DNA from: Amaranthus tricolor
Taxonomy: Eukaryota > Streptophyta > Magnoliopsida > Caryophyllales > Amaranthaceae
Assembly: GCF_026212465.1 (NCBI RefSeq)
Contig: NC_080055.1
Coordinates: 23,960,291-24,024,290 of the forward strand
Reading direction: 5' to 3'
DNA length: 64,000 bases
The translations under genes were made by a program, and so were the position numbers. Below the pieces are notes generated by a model that was not told the DNA's origin, did not search any database, and saw only the letters and a list, made by a program, of their open reading frames with translations. Shown here piece by piece: positions 38,501 through 50,671 of this stretch (its first letter is position 1; the number at the start of each line of letters is the position of its first letter).

Positions 38501-41500
38501 CTGAGCTCATTCTTATATGAATCCAATTTTGACATGAACCGACTCTAAATGAGACCCAACTCGATCTTTAACAACCCGTACCTGTTTTTGTTCAGAACCA
38601 TAATATTGACTCTAAATTTAGACCTGAGGTTACACCTATCCAAACCTAAATCGAATGGAATTTATAGCCTACGGAACCCTAAAAAAACTTGAATGCACTC
38701 TTATGGAGGGTTGTTGAATCACTATCATTCTGCCGTCACCGTATTGATGTTGTAGTGCACAAGAGCGCAAAATCATCCACATTGACCGTAAAAGCTGTTT
38801 TGCGAACATTACTGTTGTGACCAAAACCATATGTTTTCAATATGCTCACTGAGTAAATACTAATGTAGAATTTATGTTAGGGTTTGTATTTGCCCTTGGT
38901 GTGTTTATTTTTTAAGTTTTTGAGGCAGCTAGAGTATGTTGTAGATTTCTGTTTTTCATTTGCTGTTTTAAACTCTAATTACCAAACAATGAAGCTAACA
39001 ATAGAATGTATAATTTATACCAAATTTCATACATTTTTTTGTTAGAAGAATTACTAGAAAATGTTTCTCTGTAGATTTTGCGGCTGCAAGAATGTTTGAG
39101 CAAATACGAAAGATCTGATGATGGGATTGCTCCTCAGGTAATGGGTTGTCACGAGACTTCAGCTTTTCTTTAATTTAACTTCTGGTTTGAATATATTCTT
39201 GGCTTTTTTCATTTTATAGGTCCACACTGCATAGTCCTTTCCATGAAAATGCTTTTATTGCAATACTAAGTTGAATTTTCATAACATATACAATTACTTT
39301 GTGGAAACATGTACTGAATATATTGAATCTATGTGGCCGCAGGCCTGCATAATACCCCCTTGGTCCCTCTCATTTTGCACCAGTTGCAAATAGGTGAACT
39401 TTAATGGAAATGGTTGGAGAGTTTAACAAAAAACGTTTGGAGGATAGAAATAAGTGGTTAAAATGGAGAGAGAGTATAAGTTTGTGGATGAGATTAAAAG
39501 TAGGAGAATGAGACCATTGCCAAAAAAGAAAAGGGTGCAAAATTTGTAGGATAAATTAAAATGGAAAGTGTTGCAAAATGAGAGGGACAAAGGGAATATC
39601 AGAAAACAACAGTATGAGAAAGTCACCTAAATTAGTGTAGGCTTGTTATGAGCTATCCTAGTGTGCTCAAGACAATCAGTCTAGTGAAGACTGATCTGCT
39701 TTTAGCGTAAATCTCTCTAGTAAAGTGTCAAATTATTTGAGTTTGGTCTGTCATGATAAATGTTTTGATGAATGTGGAAATATTGACAATTGCCAACACG
39801 ATGCCTATTATCATGAATGATAATACTAAAAGGTGCTAAGATGAAATATTATTTCAAATTCCATGTTTATGTTCAAAATATATATATAAAAAATGTGTTG
39901 CATTTTGGTAGCAGCTTTAACTAGTGAATCTGTTTATGAATTTAACCTGTATTAAGTAGCATCTTCATAAATTGGGTTTGGTTAATCATTTATCATCTCA
40001 AAGGAGATCGGAGCTTGGTGGTGTGTTTTATGATTTGGTTTAGAGGAAAGCCATAGATTTGTTTCTTTATGGATTGAAGTGCCGAAATTTCCCTTGGAAG
40101 GCATGATGTACATAACTTTCTATATGTTCTCCATACATCTAGGGCCCAATATGGCCCTTATTTTTTTGATTCGAAAATTTATGTGTGTGGAGTAGGGTTT
40201 ACCAAAATTCATGATCCTCCCATCGAATTTTGATCTGGACCGAATTGATCTTTAATCGGAGATCATGTCATATTATTTGGAACATTAATCGAACTCTTCT
40301 GAAGAGAAGAAAGGAGAAATCCTAGGCCTCTTGATTGAAGGGCATGGTCCAATGTGCTTGTAAATTGTGGGGTTTTTACTTGTGATTTGGCCTTAGGCCT
40401 CTGAAAGAAAAACCCGAGGCCTTTGAATGGAAAACCTTGTGATTGGGTTTAGGCCCAAATATTATAATCTGCACTAATTTTCTTACTCAAAAGTAGAGGG
40501 ATGATTAGGTTTTTGTATCAAATTTATTCTCACAACGTCAAATTTATTGAGCTATCCCTAAGGTATGACTTTCGATTTCGGACTTTATGATCTACGATAT
40601 TGGTAACCATGGTGTGGAAGAACCCTTTGATTAAGTACTAAGACTAAAACACTCAAGAAGCCAAATAGTTGGAATTAGGGCTCAAGGGCTAGGAGCAGAC
40701 TGCAAACCCTCCCTGAAATATGTGAATAAGATTATGACAATCAATGTAGAAGAGTAATTTTCTTTCTTTTACTCCCTTGCCTTACTATATCAAGATTAGT
40801 GGTTGATTGTCATTTGTCAGAGATTATTGTCAGTATTTTGTAAAAAGCTTTATTTCTCTAGAAACCTGTCATGGTTTACGAAATTGTTAGTTTCGAAGAT
40901 AATAAAATGGTTGAGATTCTGAGTTTAGATTAGGAGGTAGGAGCTGATTTTTAACCTGTGGAAGAAGTTGCAAGGCTATTGCATGTATTTTGGAGTGTCA
41001 TACGACCAAAAGTTCTTGTGTACACCTTAGGTTCACAAAGGATGATGCCTGCACTGATTTAATTGTGACCAGTGAATCCAAGGCCGTCTGATGCAATAGG
41101 GTGTGGTTAAAAATTGGATGGAAGATGATAGAATCGTAGAGTCTCTGCCTGAAGGAAGAATAGGTAAGAGAATGCATGCCTTTTGATTTCCTTAATAATT
41201 TTATTGTGAAATCGCGGTTCATGTGTGGATGAGATTTGAAGATTAATACAGATAATTTAACCAGAATGTGTGACTTTATGTCTGAGCTGCAACAGCATAT
41301 ATTTAGGAGAAAGAACATCATTATTATTTCTGATGTTTCCAACTTGCCAAAGACTATTTTGCAACAAAATGTGAATGCCAAATCCTTAATTCCAACGATA
41401 TGGAGTTGGCTATATGAATCAAAACAAATCAACATGGGAAATTGTGGCCAACAACAAAGAAATAAGAACTTGTATTTTTTTTTTGTTAGCTCTTTGTGAA

Positions 41501-44500
41501 CATTAATGGGGATCGGTCCAATTTAGACTTCACCCATATCCAAGAATCCAGCTAGAGCTTTTTGTCAAAACGTGAAAAAAAAAACTTGTCCTGTGGCACT
41601 TTAGTCTGGCAGCAGAGACATTTTTTTTTTATATACAAAAACAATTACTAGTTTCCCTATGTATTCTTTTTTCTTTGCTCTTATACTACACAATGCAGGA
41701 TTAATATCTTAATTACTTCATTGGCAGGTTGACCTAGCCCATCTTTTGGCTGCTCGTGATCAAGAACTCCGAACACTTTCAGCTGAGGTAATGATCAATC
41801 ATTTTTCATATATTTAAATTGTTATGGTACATCTTTGGTTAAAATTAACAGAATCAAAAGCTCAAAAATGTTTTTTGGCTGAAGGGATTAGTAAATAATC
41901 CCATCTTGCTAGCATATAATAGTTTCTTGATAGATCGGACCTGCAATTTTTCTTTTTTTTTTTACAGACATAATTCTTCCTAAATTAAGTTATGTTCTTC
42001 CCTGAGTTTACTATTTGCATTCATGGGGGTTAAGTAAGTCAAAATTTTGATGCTCTTTTACCGCCAAAAAATATCATGATTTTGAAAAGGCTTCACATGA
42101 ATAACATACTTACAACTCATAACAAACTAATAACAAACTAACAGAAAATATTGCAAAAAAATTTTTCGGGCTCTTTCTAAGGCTCTCAAAAGTCTCTTGT
42201 ACCCCCAGTGTATATTTCCATGCATGACACTGCTGTCTACATTATTGTGATCATCATAAATCTTTGCAATTGGAGCTAATAAATTGCTGTTGCAATTCAG
42301 ATGGATCAACTGCAATCTGAACTACAACTTGCTCGATCTTTAATTGCTGACAAGGATGCTGAAATTCAACGTGTTCGCAACACAAACAATCAGGTGAATT
42401 TGTACCTTTGTTTACTATTAATGTTAAAATTATTTTGGTTATAGTCATGGCATTTACAATTGATATAAAGATCTAATAAATAGAAGTACTTATGAATTTG
42501 AACCAAATAAATCTTATCATTGGCAAGCCCTCTTTCACATCCTTGCTTCATACCAGAGGTCTCTAAATTTCTTGTAGTCCTTAAGATATTGATCAGATTC
42601 ATCCCTAGTTTAAAAGTTGTGCAGTGAACAAGAGCCTTGGAGCCTAGGCTAGAGTCCAAGGCACTGTCTTTTCCTAAGTGGCGCACTTCTGGGGCGAAAA
42701 GCTTAAAAATCAATTCTAAAGCATTTTTTATATTTAAAAACAACTTGATATTCATGTTATAACTGCATAATACATCAAAACATCCCTTATCATTCCTTAA
42801 AGCCACGTCTAAACAATGACCATCACATCTATCATATTTTATAGCATGATCCAGAGCTTCACATGATCTCCTAGAAGCTGACACGGTATTCATTTGCTTA
42901 AAGTTTCAATTATTAACTGAATTACAAGCTAGGAAAAGAAAAAAGACTATAATTTAATTATACCACAATGTAAGGACAATTGGTTCAGCGAATTAAACGC
43001 AGAGCTAAATAAAAAGACAACAAATATAAAACCTAATTTAAAGGAGAAGATAAGAAGATAAAATATTATTAAGCCAAGGTATAAAATAGCGGAAGAGTGT
43101 ATACAAGAGAAAAAGATCCAGAAAAGAACACACAGAAGGAGAGAAAGAAGAACAAAGGAGAAAGAAGAGAAGATCCTAGAGGAAAAAACAAGTAAACAAA
43201 GATTTTAAAAAAAATCTAAAGAAAATATCTACAGATCCAAAAGAAAGTATTAGGAGATCCGGTGAGGACGAGGCAAATGTAACTTTTTTTTAGGGTTCTT
43301 CCTCCTGTTGTGTCTCTTATAAAACTTTTCTTCTCTCTTTGGAGATTTTTTTGTCTCTTGTTCTGATTCCCACTTTGCGGCCTTTTTGCTGCTTCCATTT
43401 TAGATTTTCGTTTTTTGAACCTCAACTTCTTCTTTAATGGCCACCCACTAAAACATAAAATGCCTTATAGGCCCTTAGCACACAAAGCGCATGCATGTGG
43501 TCACTTCTTCGATTTTGAATCTACTAGTCTAAGAATAGTTACTAACTTCTTTTTGCTCAAGAGGCACGCTTTTGATAGCTAAGGATTCATTTGGTTGTAG
43601 ATTTAGATTTGACGTTAAAATCTAACTAAAAATTAACTAACTGAGAACTTAAAAAAATAGTGATACTACACTCTCAACTTCTAAACTTATTGAAATATAA
43701 AGACAAAAACTCAATCAAATAAAGGAGCAGATATACTCAAGTCTTATAATTTTTGACTACTTTTTATATTTTTTTGGGATATGTACTACACTTTTCTCTT
43801 TATCTGTTGTTTTATTGATCCTGAATTTCTGTGTGTATGTTTTCATTCTCGATGGAGGCAACTATATTTAGTGCTTTGGTTAGTGTACAATAGTAAAATG
43901 ACTCGATGAATCATGTAGACTTCTTATATATTTGAAGTTCCTGGTGATGTTTGCTACTAAGGATGAATTGGAAATAATTAACGTCTTTGTTTTTACAAGG
44001 GTAAGGTTGCGCATATTTTACTCCCCTAACCCATGCATTCTCCTGCAACAAAGGCAGGAAAAGGTGTGTTCTCAGGAATGTGGATTTAAATATATGGAGT
44101 GGAAATCAGTTCCTAATTTGAATGTATGGCAGACAACTTGGCATTTGGAGATTAAAGTTCTTTGAACTGTAGTTAAATAATGTCTTTTAAATTTAAAACA
44201 TCATTTGACAAATGCCAAAAATATTGTAATATAATTATGAATTTTGAAAATATAAGGGTTGCATACCTCCAAAAACCCTCCCCTAGTCGGGTGGCAGTGC
44301 CACTGGGGATATTGTTCATGTGTTGGTTACCTTAGAATTTTCAGTAAGCTTTGTTGCTTACTGCATGCCACACTTTAAATTTACTTGCATTTTACTGGAA
44401 CAGTATATTGAAGAGAACGAACGTTTAAGGGCAATTCTAGGTGAATGGAGTGCACGAGCCGCAAAGGTAACATCCTCCCTTTGATCATAATTCAAGATAT

Positions 44501-44653
44501 CATTTACCATGTACTGATAGGAACCTTTCATTATATGTACAGCTTGAACGTGCATTGGAGATTGAAGGAATGTCGAATTTAGATTTGCAGAAAAGAGTTG
44601 CCACCCTTAGGAACCAATTAGGTGAACATTCACAACAAAGCCAACAGCATTGA
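26581..44653 (+). CDS. TMEM192-like membrane protein with C-terminal coiled coil, 14 exons
   Basis: Exons: 26581-26630, 27308-27399, 27901-28005, 29333-29382, 29733-29799, 32903-32975, 35991-36046, 36744-36840, 36920-37001, 39075-39137, 41728-41787, 42301-42393, 44404-44466, 44543-44653. All have GT-AG borders and keep frame; the sum is 354 codons including the stop. The 353-residue product has a short Ser/Thr-rich head and four hydrophobic segments (about 36-58, 66-90, 114-131, 147-165). QKIRLQGYYILSQKLKHIV between segments 2 and 3 resembles the Y..K.R..GY...R..KHL-type loop of animal TMEM192. A heptad-like coiled coil follows from about 210 to 345. Animal TMEM192 sits in the lysosomal membrane, so a vacuole or endomembrane location is an inference. 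Plant homologues are sometimes labelled FIP1, a name I could not verify. Introns carry two LTR elements and a MITE. Exon 1 is the least certain part. Confidence 0.85.
30141..30390 (-). repeat. LTR (3' on element strand)
   Basis: 250-bp copy; its purine-rich tract lies immediately to the right on the + strand. The left edge reads AGTTAGAGG where the other copy has TGTTAGAGG. Confidence 0.75.
31941..32143 (-). repeat. LTR (5' on element strand)
   Basis: 203-bp copy adjoining the primer-binding-like site; about 45 bp shorter than its partner, mainly by loss in the purine-rich middle. Confidence 0.75.
33345..33676. mobile_element. MITE of the GAGACGGTCTC family in intron 6, 22-bp core
   Basis: The left arm reads AACAAGTCTTGTATGAGAG and the right arm, reversed, ACACAAATTCTCAAATGAGACG. 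Between them AAGTGATCACTTTA-GACTATA units repeat about seven times at 21-24 bp (33428-33590). CCAATAGAGATGATCTCACC closes the right arm. Confidence 0.65.
33997..34344 (-). repeat. LTR (3' on element strand) of the TRIM-like element
   Basis: 348 bp; shares TGAGCACTATAAGACT, AAAGAATTATAGAACAAA, CCCTACACCACTA and TGTGAGTCATATCA with the other copy. Confidence 0.75.
34836..35110 (-). repeat. LTR (5' on element strand) of the TRIM-like element
   Basis: 275 bp; lacks the GGGTTTGTTTTATTACTG segment present in the other LTR. Confidence 0.75.
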
Positions 44654-47035
44654 GGTTGAAGGCTTCTGATTTAAAGCTTTGTAAATGGTTTGATTTTTCA
44701 ATATGTACAGACATGAACTCTTCTTAAGGTCTCCCTCCTCTCAGAATTATGTAATTAACTGATGATGTACAGTGTAGTTTGTGGTTTAGCTACAAATTAT
44801 GTCTATTTGTACTATTATTTATTTATTTATTTAATTTTTTCATTTCAATCTAAAATTGCTTAAAAATAACGGAGCAAGGAATTGAGGCGACCTGATAAAC
44901 ATAGACCATATCGTAGTATTCGTGCTATAGTAGCCAATACAGACCGCAGACCATAATGTCGCCTGGACACAGCCGCCCAGACTCAACTGTAGATGGTTTA
45001 AAGCTTTGTAGATGGTTTGGTTTAAAGCTTTGTTCCACATGTATGCAGAAATATTTGTCCGTTGGGTTGGCTTTTTTTCCACGTGAAGTACAAGTGAGTT
45101 TTTGTTGTTTGACGTTTCTTTATGATGATGTGCAATTCTTGAAAAGCTACGACAGTAGGGACCTGAACTCTTTTTTAGAACAGTATGCCACCTTAAAAAG
45201 GTATATAGACTGTTGACATAGTTGTTAATATTTTCAGACTAAAAGTTCTAGTGTAGAAGTTTTGCTCCCTTTCATTTTACCTCCAATTGTCTTAGAATTC
45301 TTACATTTAAAAACGTTTTCTATTGTGTTTATCACTTACACATAAAAATACATCACTTGCTATATTATAAGTATTCGATCTTTATGATGTGCAATACTTG
45401 AAAGCAATGACAATAGAGACCTGAACTCTTTTACTAGAACAATATTTTCAGTAGTTATAGTAGTTAAGTTAATATTTTCAGACTATTAAATTCTGGTAGA
45501 AGTTCGGCCCCCTTTTACTATATATACAAATTTTGCTATTAACATGTCAGCATAATAACTATCCATACGTTTTTATAATATAAACTTAGACATTTTATTG
45601 AAAGAAAAACTTTGTGAACAATAACAAATTGTTGTCTTAGTGTGTTTGTACTTGCTCTTGACTGACCTAGTTTGCCTCCTTCTTAAAGCTTTTTCGCCTT
45701 ACTGCACTTTACTAACTTGATTCCCATAGTCCCTGTGGAGATGACTCTTACCACTATTACTTTTATTAGAGTTCGAAATAGTTTTATAAATTTCTTTTGC
45801 ATAAATGAATTTTAGCAAATTTACAACGATTTAAAGTCTCCCTCTATCACTTAGCACTCTCCGTATCTAACCTGTTGCAGTGGACTATATGATAACTTAT
45901 GTTACTATTCATAAATTATACTTTAATTTGGTTTGATTTCCAAATCATAGATACATAGTGATGTCCAATTAGAATGTTCAATTTAACCTTGAAATCAGCA
46001 GTCAGATAATGATGAAGATATACTAAGTATAAACGAATGCGGTTTAAGATTCGTTTAGTCCAAAAGCTCATTTGATGCTCAAGTACCTGATAGGAGACAT
46101 TAGAGAGCTAAACGAAGTATGAATACTAGAAAGAGAGTCATAAAGTGGGAATTGCTCAATAGTTGTGTACAAATCTACCATGGTTATTGTGTACAAGGCT
46201 AATTATAATAATCAACTGACTGGTTGATTTTATCCGAAAATGTTATCACGTGACATATGCTTATGTGACATTGGTGCTTTGCTCCTTCAAGAGATTATTG
46301 TGGGCTTTTAAAGGAAGTTTCAAGAATTACGTCTTTGTTAGGAATGTGATACACTTAATCCTAAAAATACTAGAAAAGTCTAAAAGGTGTAAGAGGATGA
46401 TTTGGCAATGCTCCACCAAGAATAGGAAACAACTAAATTAGGCGAAGGGAGAAAAGGAAAACAGATATTGAGCAGGACAATATTGTCCAATCGGACAAGC
46501 ATTCCACAAGGAAATTGGACGCCTAAGTTGTCTGGCTAGTGCATTGTGAGGAGGGTTTGAACTTAGGTTGAGGCTTGGGTCGAGCTCAATCAGGCCAATT
46601 AAACAAACCGTCAAAACTTTTTGCCTTCTCAATTTCAATTCTCTCGGCCAAACCTAATCGAGGACCCTGACAATTTTCCTTTGCTTCTTTGTCAATTTTT
46701 CTTGCAAAACTTTTATGTTTCACAAATTGTTGTATGGGGGTTTCACTATGAGATGCGGTTTCATATACAGGCGACAATTAAAATTATATTTCAATTAGAG
46801 TAAATATTTTCAACCAAGTACATAAATGGAATATCACGTGATCTTTCGCTTCTCTCAATCTATCCAATAATTCAAAAGAAAAAGAAAATAATAATAATAA
46901 TATCGTTAGCGGGCTAAATCGTTAAGAATTGCATCAAACGTTATCCGGAGAGGAAATCACAAAACTTTCCTCGGTACGAAAACCTTAGCTTTAACACCCA
47001 CCCCTTAGAACCAGCAAAGCTCTTCTCGTCCTCCA
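44654..47035. other. Intergenic region with a gypsy-like LTR remnant
   Basis: No gene is recognisable. At about 45715-45800 the phrase TTGATTCCCATAGTCCCTGT, then GGAGATGACTCTTACCACTA, resembles the conserved 3' part of Athila/Tat-type gypsy LTRs, but no second LTR or coding is present. The 120-bp stretch at 45130-45240 is partly repeated at 45385-45500 (TGATGTGCAAT, GACCTGAACTCTTTT and AATATTTTCAGACTA words). AATAATAATAATAAT at 46887-46902 is a short microsatellite near the RPS9 leader. Confidence 0.45.
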
Positions 47036-49555
47036 ATGGCGATGGCGGTCTCAATATCATCTCTCACATCATCCTTTACATCTCTTTCATTCTCTTCAAA
47101 CGTCTCTTCGAAACCCCAAACATCTCCCATGAAATCTGTCTCATTGTCGAACCCTACTTCTGGGAAGCCCCTTTTCATCACTGCCTCATCAGCCGTGGAA
47201 GCAGCTGAGTCTACTGACCTTGAGAGTTTGGTGAAGTCGCGTCTTCCTGGTGGGTTTGCAGCTCAACCTTTTTGGGGTACTGGTCGCAGAAAAAGTGCCA
47301 TTGCTAGGGTTGTTCTTCAGGAAGGAACTGGAAAATTTATCATTAATTATCGTGATGCTAAGGTCGTATTACATTTTCCTTTAGCTTTCATTTTGAATTT
47401 TCAACTCCGGTTTTTTGTGATTCATTTCAATTTGGGTTAATTGCAGCTTTCATTTTGAATTTTCAACTCCGGTTTTTAGTGATTCATTTCATTTTGGGTT
47501 AATTGCTTAGCGTTTATATACCAGTTTTTTTATATTTCTATGAATTACATTGGATGTTTGTTTAGTAGATGTATATTGGTTTGTTGGAGAGGAAAGAATT
47601 GACATGGGATTAATTTGATGGGTTTGTTGACCTTACTTTGAAGTCTAATTTAGACATTTTGGCATACATGGGAATTGAGATGTATCTATCCTATAAGAAA
47701 CATATTGGAAAGATTAAGGACACAATTTGGAGAGATGAAATTTAGAAAAGTAGCATGTTTTCATAGGAATGGAACATAATGAAAGAGTAGTTATCCAATG
47801 GAATGAATTTTGAGAAGTAAAAATGAGATTTTTAAGGTCGGACAAGCATGAACACGAACATGAACATGAACCCTTATAAGTGATTTTCCAAGCAAAGTTA
47901 TGAAATATTAAAATTTCATTGCCATTATCATTTTTAAACACTTGAAACATTGGATTCTTCTAACCTCAAACCAACTTTTCAATGGCCTATATCTAACTAG
48001 ATCGTCTTGTATGAGATCGTCTCACCATGAGATGAGTCCATGTAATTAGCTTTTCTGTAATTGGTCACTTTAAAATAGTTAGTGATCACTTTAATAATAT
48101 GGACCAGCCCGATATAGATGCTCTCACCTAGAGCTGTTCATGGGTGGGCTACCCGCCAGGCTTGACCCATCAGGGTCGAAAAACGGGCGGGTATGGACAA
48201 CGTTTTTCAAAAAAATTTAAAGTTTGGGCGGGTAATGACACCAAAAAAATACCTGCAGGTATACCCGCCCGCCCGCTTAGTTTAATATATTATTTATTAA
48301 ATAATTAATTCTATTAATTATTAAACTAAATACTACTACATGACCCGTACCCAACTTTAGTTTATTACTCTTGTACTAGTCCTATGGTTTGCTTCTTTTT
48401 AGACTTTAAAGTTTCTAATTCTCCCGTCTACGTTTAATATTTTTAATCCTCAAAGCACTCAAGCAGTCGACTATCAAAGTTCAAATAAGTAGCCGACTCT
48501 ACCGTCTATTTCAATATTCATGTAATTTGAGTATTTATATATATTTAAAGTATTTTAGACAATATATTGTATTTTAATTGTTATTAAAACTTAACTTTAT
48601 AATATGATTTATATTTTTAATGTTTATATAAGAAATACCCGTGGGTCCCGCCCGCTTTAAAAATGGGCGGGTAGCGACAAAAAAATATGCCCGCAAATGC
48701 GGGCGGGCTATTTAATATTTGAGCTTGCGGGTAGAATTTTTAGGTACTACCCTGTCCGCTACCCGCTCAAGCCCGCTATGAACAGCTCTACTGAGTCTCA
48801 CCATGAACGTCTCGTTTAAGAAATTGAGATATTTACCCTTTCTTTCGGTTTCTTTTGTTATTTGGTATATTTTGGTGATGAGAGGATGAAGATGATGAAC
48901 TATGAACTCTTAAGCAATGATTGCCTTTACTTCTCTTTTCTTGGAAGTGCATTCACAGTTTGCTCCTTGACAAAAATAATGTACAATCTATCGCAACAAT
49001 TATGCGAAAGCCCTAATGCCAACAACATAAGGCGGCTAGATGAACCAAAACACATTAGTGTGAGAGATCGAAGAGAAAAAAATATTTGGATTATATAACT
49101 CATATTTGTGCATCCGTCTGGTAGATTAGATGGAGACATCAGTGCAAATCTGTCCCTTTTTTGTGTGAGAATTACTCTACTCTGGAAATAGTCTGCATAA
49201 TCTGTCCCTTTTTGTGCAAAGTTGTCACATTTCTAAAGCTGTTCTTTTTTGTTGCACATGTATGCAGGAATATCTTCAAGGAAACCCATTGTGGCTCCAA
49301 TATGTGAAAACCCCACTGGCTACTCTAGGCTACGAAACTAGCTATGATGTGTTCGTCAAAGCGCATGGTGGTGGGCTTTCTGGTCAAGCTCAGGCTATAT
49401 CTCTTGGTATTGCCAGGGCATTGTTAAAGATTAGTGCAAACCATAGATCTCCTCTGAAACAAGAAGGTCTTCTGACTCGAGATGCCAGGGTTGTCGAGAG
49501 GAAGAAACCCGGGCTCAAAAAGGCTCGCAAAGCTCCTCAATTCTCGAAACGTTGA
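47036..49555 (+). CDS. RPS9: Plastid 30S ribosomal protein S9 (uS9c), nuclear-encoded
   Basis: Exon 1 is 47036-47362 and exon 2 is 49268-49555 (AAG|GT donor, TATGCAG acceptor, phase 0), giving 204 residues. The first 50 or so are a Ser/Thr/Ala-rich chloroplast transit peptide. The mature part carries the uS9 signature [12 protein letters not shown] (residues about 82-93), then [36 protein letters not shown] and the basic tail [17 protein letters not shown], which reaches the decoding site of the small subunit in bacterial-type ribosomes. Length and tail are complete and no damage is seen. The start is the first ATG in a leader with no upstream in-frame ATG close by. The Met at 47042 is an alternative with little effect. 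The 1.9 kb intron contains nested miniature transposons. Confidence 0.96.
47385..47508 (+). repeat. 62-bp tandem duplication at the start of the RPS9 intron
   Basis: CTTTCATTTTGAATTTTCAA starts at 47385 and again at 47447; the two 62-bp units differ at a few bases. The junction TTAATTGCAG|CTTTC looks like a splice acceptor. Confidence 0.85.
48002..48838. mobile_element. MITE of the GAGACGGTCTC family, split by a hAT-like element
   Basis: The left arm GTCTTGTATGAGATCGTCTCA lies at 48004-48024. A short core of GGTCACTTTAAAATAGTTAGTGATCACTTTA style follows. The right arm resumes after the nested element as GTCTCACCATGAACGTCTCG. Removing the nested piece restores a normal family right arm. Confidence 0.6.
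48129..48794. mobile_element. hAT-like miniature element nested in another MITE
   Basis: The left end is TAGAGCTGTTCATGGGTGGG; the right end, reversed from 48790, is TAGAGCTGTTCATAGCGGGC. Flanks CTCTCACC (48121-48128) and GTCTCACC (48795-48802) agree at 7 of 8 bases if the four bases CTGA after the right end count as part of the element. The interior is rich in GGGCGGGTA and its reverse and has no coding. Confidence 0.72.
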
Positions 49556-49997
49556 GTTTGGAGTTGTCATTTAGTCCATACTTTCTGTAGATTCATTTGT
49601 TGTGTTCCAAAATGAACAACATAGTCTGCCGTAGTACTTTTTTCCGTCTATGTTTTCATGTTTACAAGGTCTAATGTTTTGAATCGGATCAGCTAGGCTA
49701 TGTTCTATCAGACACATCATGTTAGAGTAATTTTGGTGTTGTAACTTTAAACCACATTTTGTAGATGGCACTCTAAAACAAGAACCTTGTTTCTTTGAAT
49801 TTGCTTTATGGGTATGGATTCCACCCCTTGTGGGTGATTCAATACCCAATTTTTGTATATGTGCTCTGCTGGGAGTGGGATTGAATCTTTATTTGAAGTG
49901 TATTGAATGCTGGTTGAGATTTTACAAACTTCATGAGATGTCCAATTTGGGTGACAAATAAAGTGAATTTTTTTACATTTAGCATTATTTAGAGAAA

Positions 49998-50442
49998 AAC
50001 ACAAATTCTTGTTTTTGATTTTTAGGACGCTATTTTTTATGTGATCACTTTGTGATAATTTTTTTATTAGGTTGATGTGATCATTTTTTATGTCTATATG
50101 TACTATTAAGGTCTATATAATCACTTTGAAAGGTCTATGTGTTCATTATTATAATCACTTTTGAAGCTTATGTGATCACATTTAAAGCTTATGGAGATTG
50201 ACGTTTTGTGGTGGTGGTGGTGGTGTACTTGAATATTAATAAAATTATATATGCCTTAAAGTAATCACACAGGTCTTAAAAGTAATCGCATAGGCTTTAA
50301 AAGTATTATTTATAATAGTTAAAATGATCACACATGCTTTAAAAGTGATCACATAAGCCTTATAACTGATCATATATGTGTGCGGACTGATCTTAATTTT
50401 AAGACTGCCGCATATGAGATTGTCTTATACAAAAATTTCCCT
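49998..50442. mobile_element. MITE of the GAGACGGTCTC family, about 22-bp core
   Basis: It starts AACACAAATTCTTGTTTTTG and ends, reversed, with ATTTTTGTATAAGACAATCTCA. The core is a long run of GTGATCACTTT-AGGTCTAT units, changing to AGTAATCACACAGGCTTTAAA units on the right, mostly 20-22 bp apart. (GGT)n occurs at about 50212-50225. Confidence 0.6.
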
Positions 50443-50595
50443 AATATTCCTGTTGCTAATTTTCAAATTCCAAACTACGAGGCTCTACCACTTTAAACCA
50501 AAAAGGAGGGAAAAAACGTTGCAAGAGTTTCTTATATGGGTTCCAAATACACATAACCGTTACACAATTCAACAGCCAAAAAATCTCCCAATTAT

Positions 50596-50602
50596 TATAA
50601 AA
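50596..50602 (+). promoter_or_regulatory. TATA box candidate for the four-helix membrane gene
   Basis: TATAAAA 76 bp before the ATG at 50672, the only such motif close to the start. Confidence 0.45.
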
Positions 50603-50671
50603 CCATTCAAATCCTTTCCCAATCATCATCATCATCCAAATTCCCTCTTCCAAACAAGAAATTAAAGAAAA

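Noticed and set aside
40998..41435. 145-codon open frame on the - strand in intron 10
   Set aside because: No motif on either strand; the plus strand is vaguely polyprotein-like but I could not identify any domain.
42390..42893. 167-codon open frame on the - strand in intron 12 of the TMEM192-like gene
   Set aside because: No recognisable domain, an overlap with exon 12 at one end and AT-driven composition; the GCGCC-containing part resembles dispersed repeat wording near 28620-28870.
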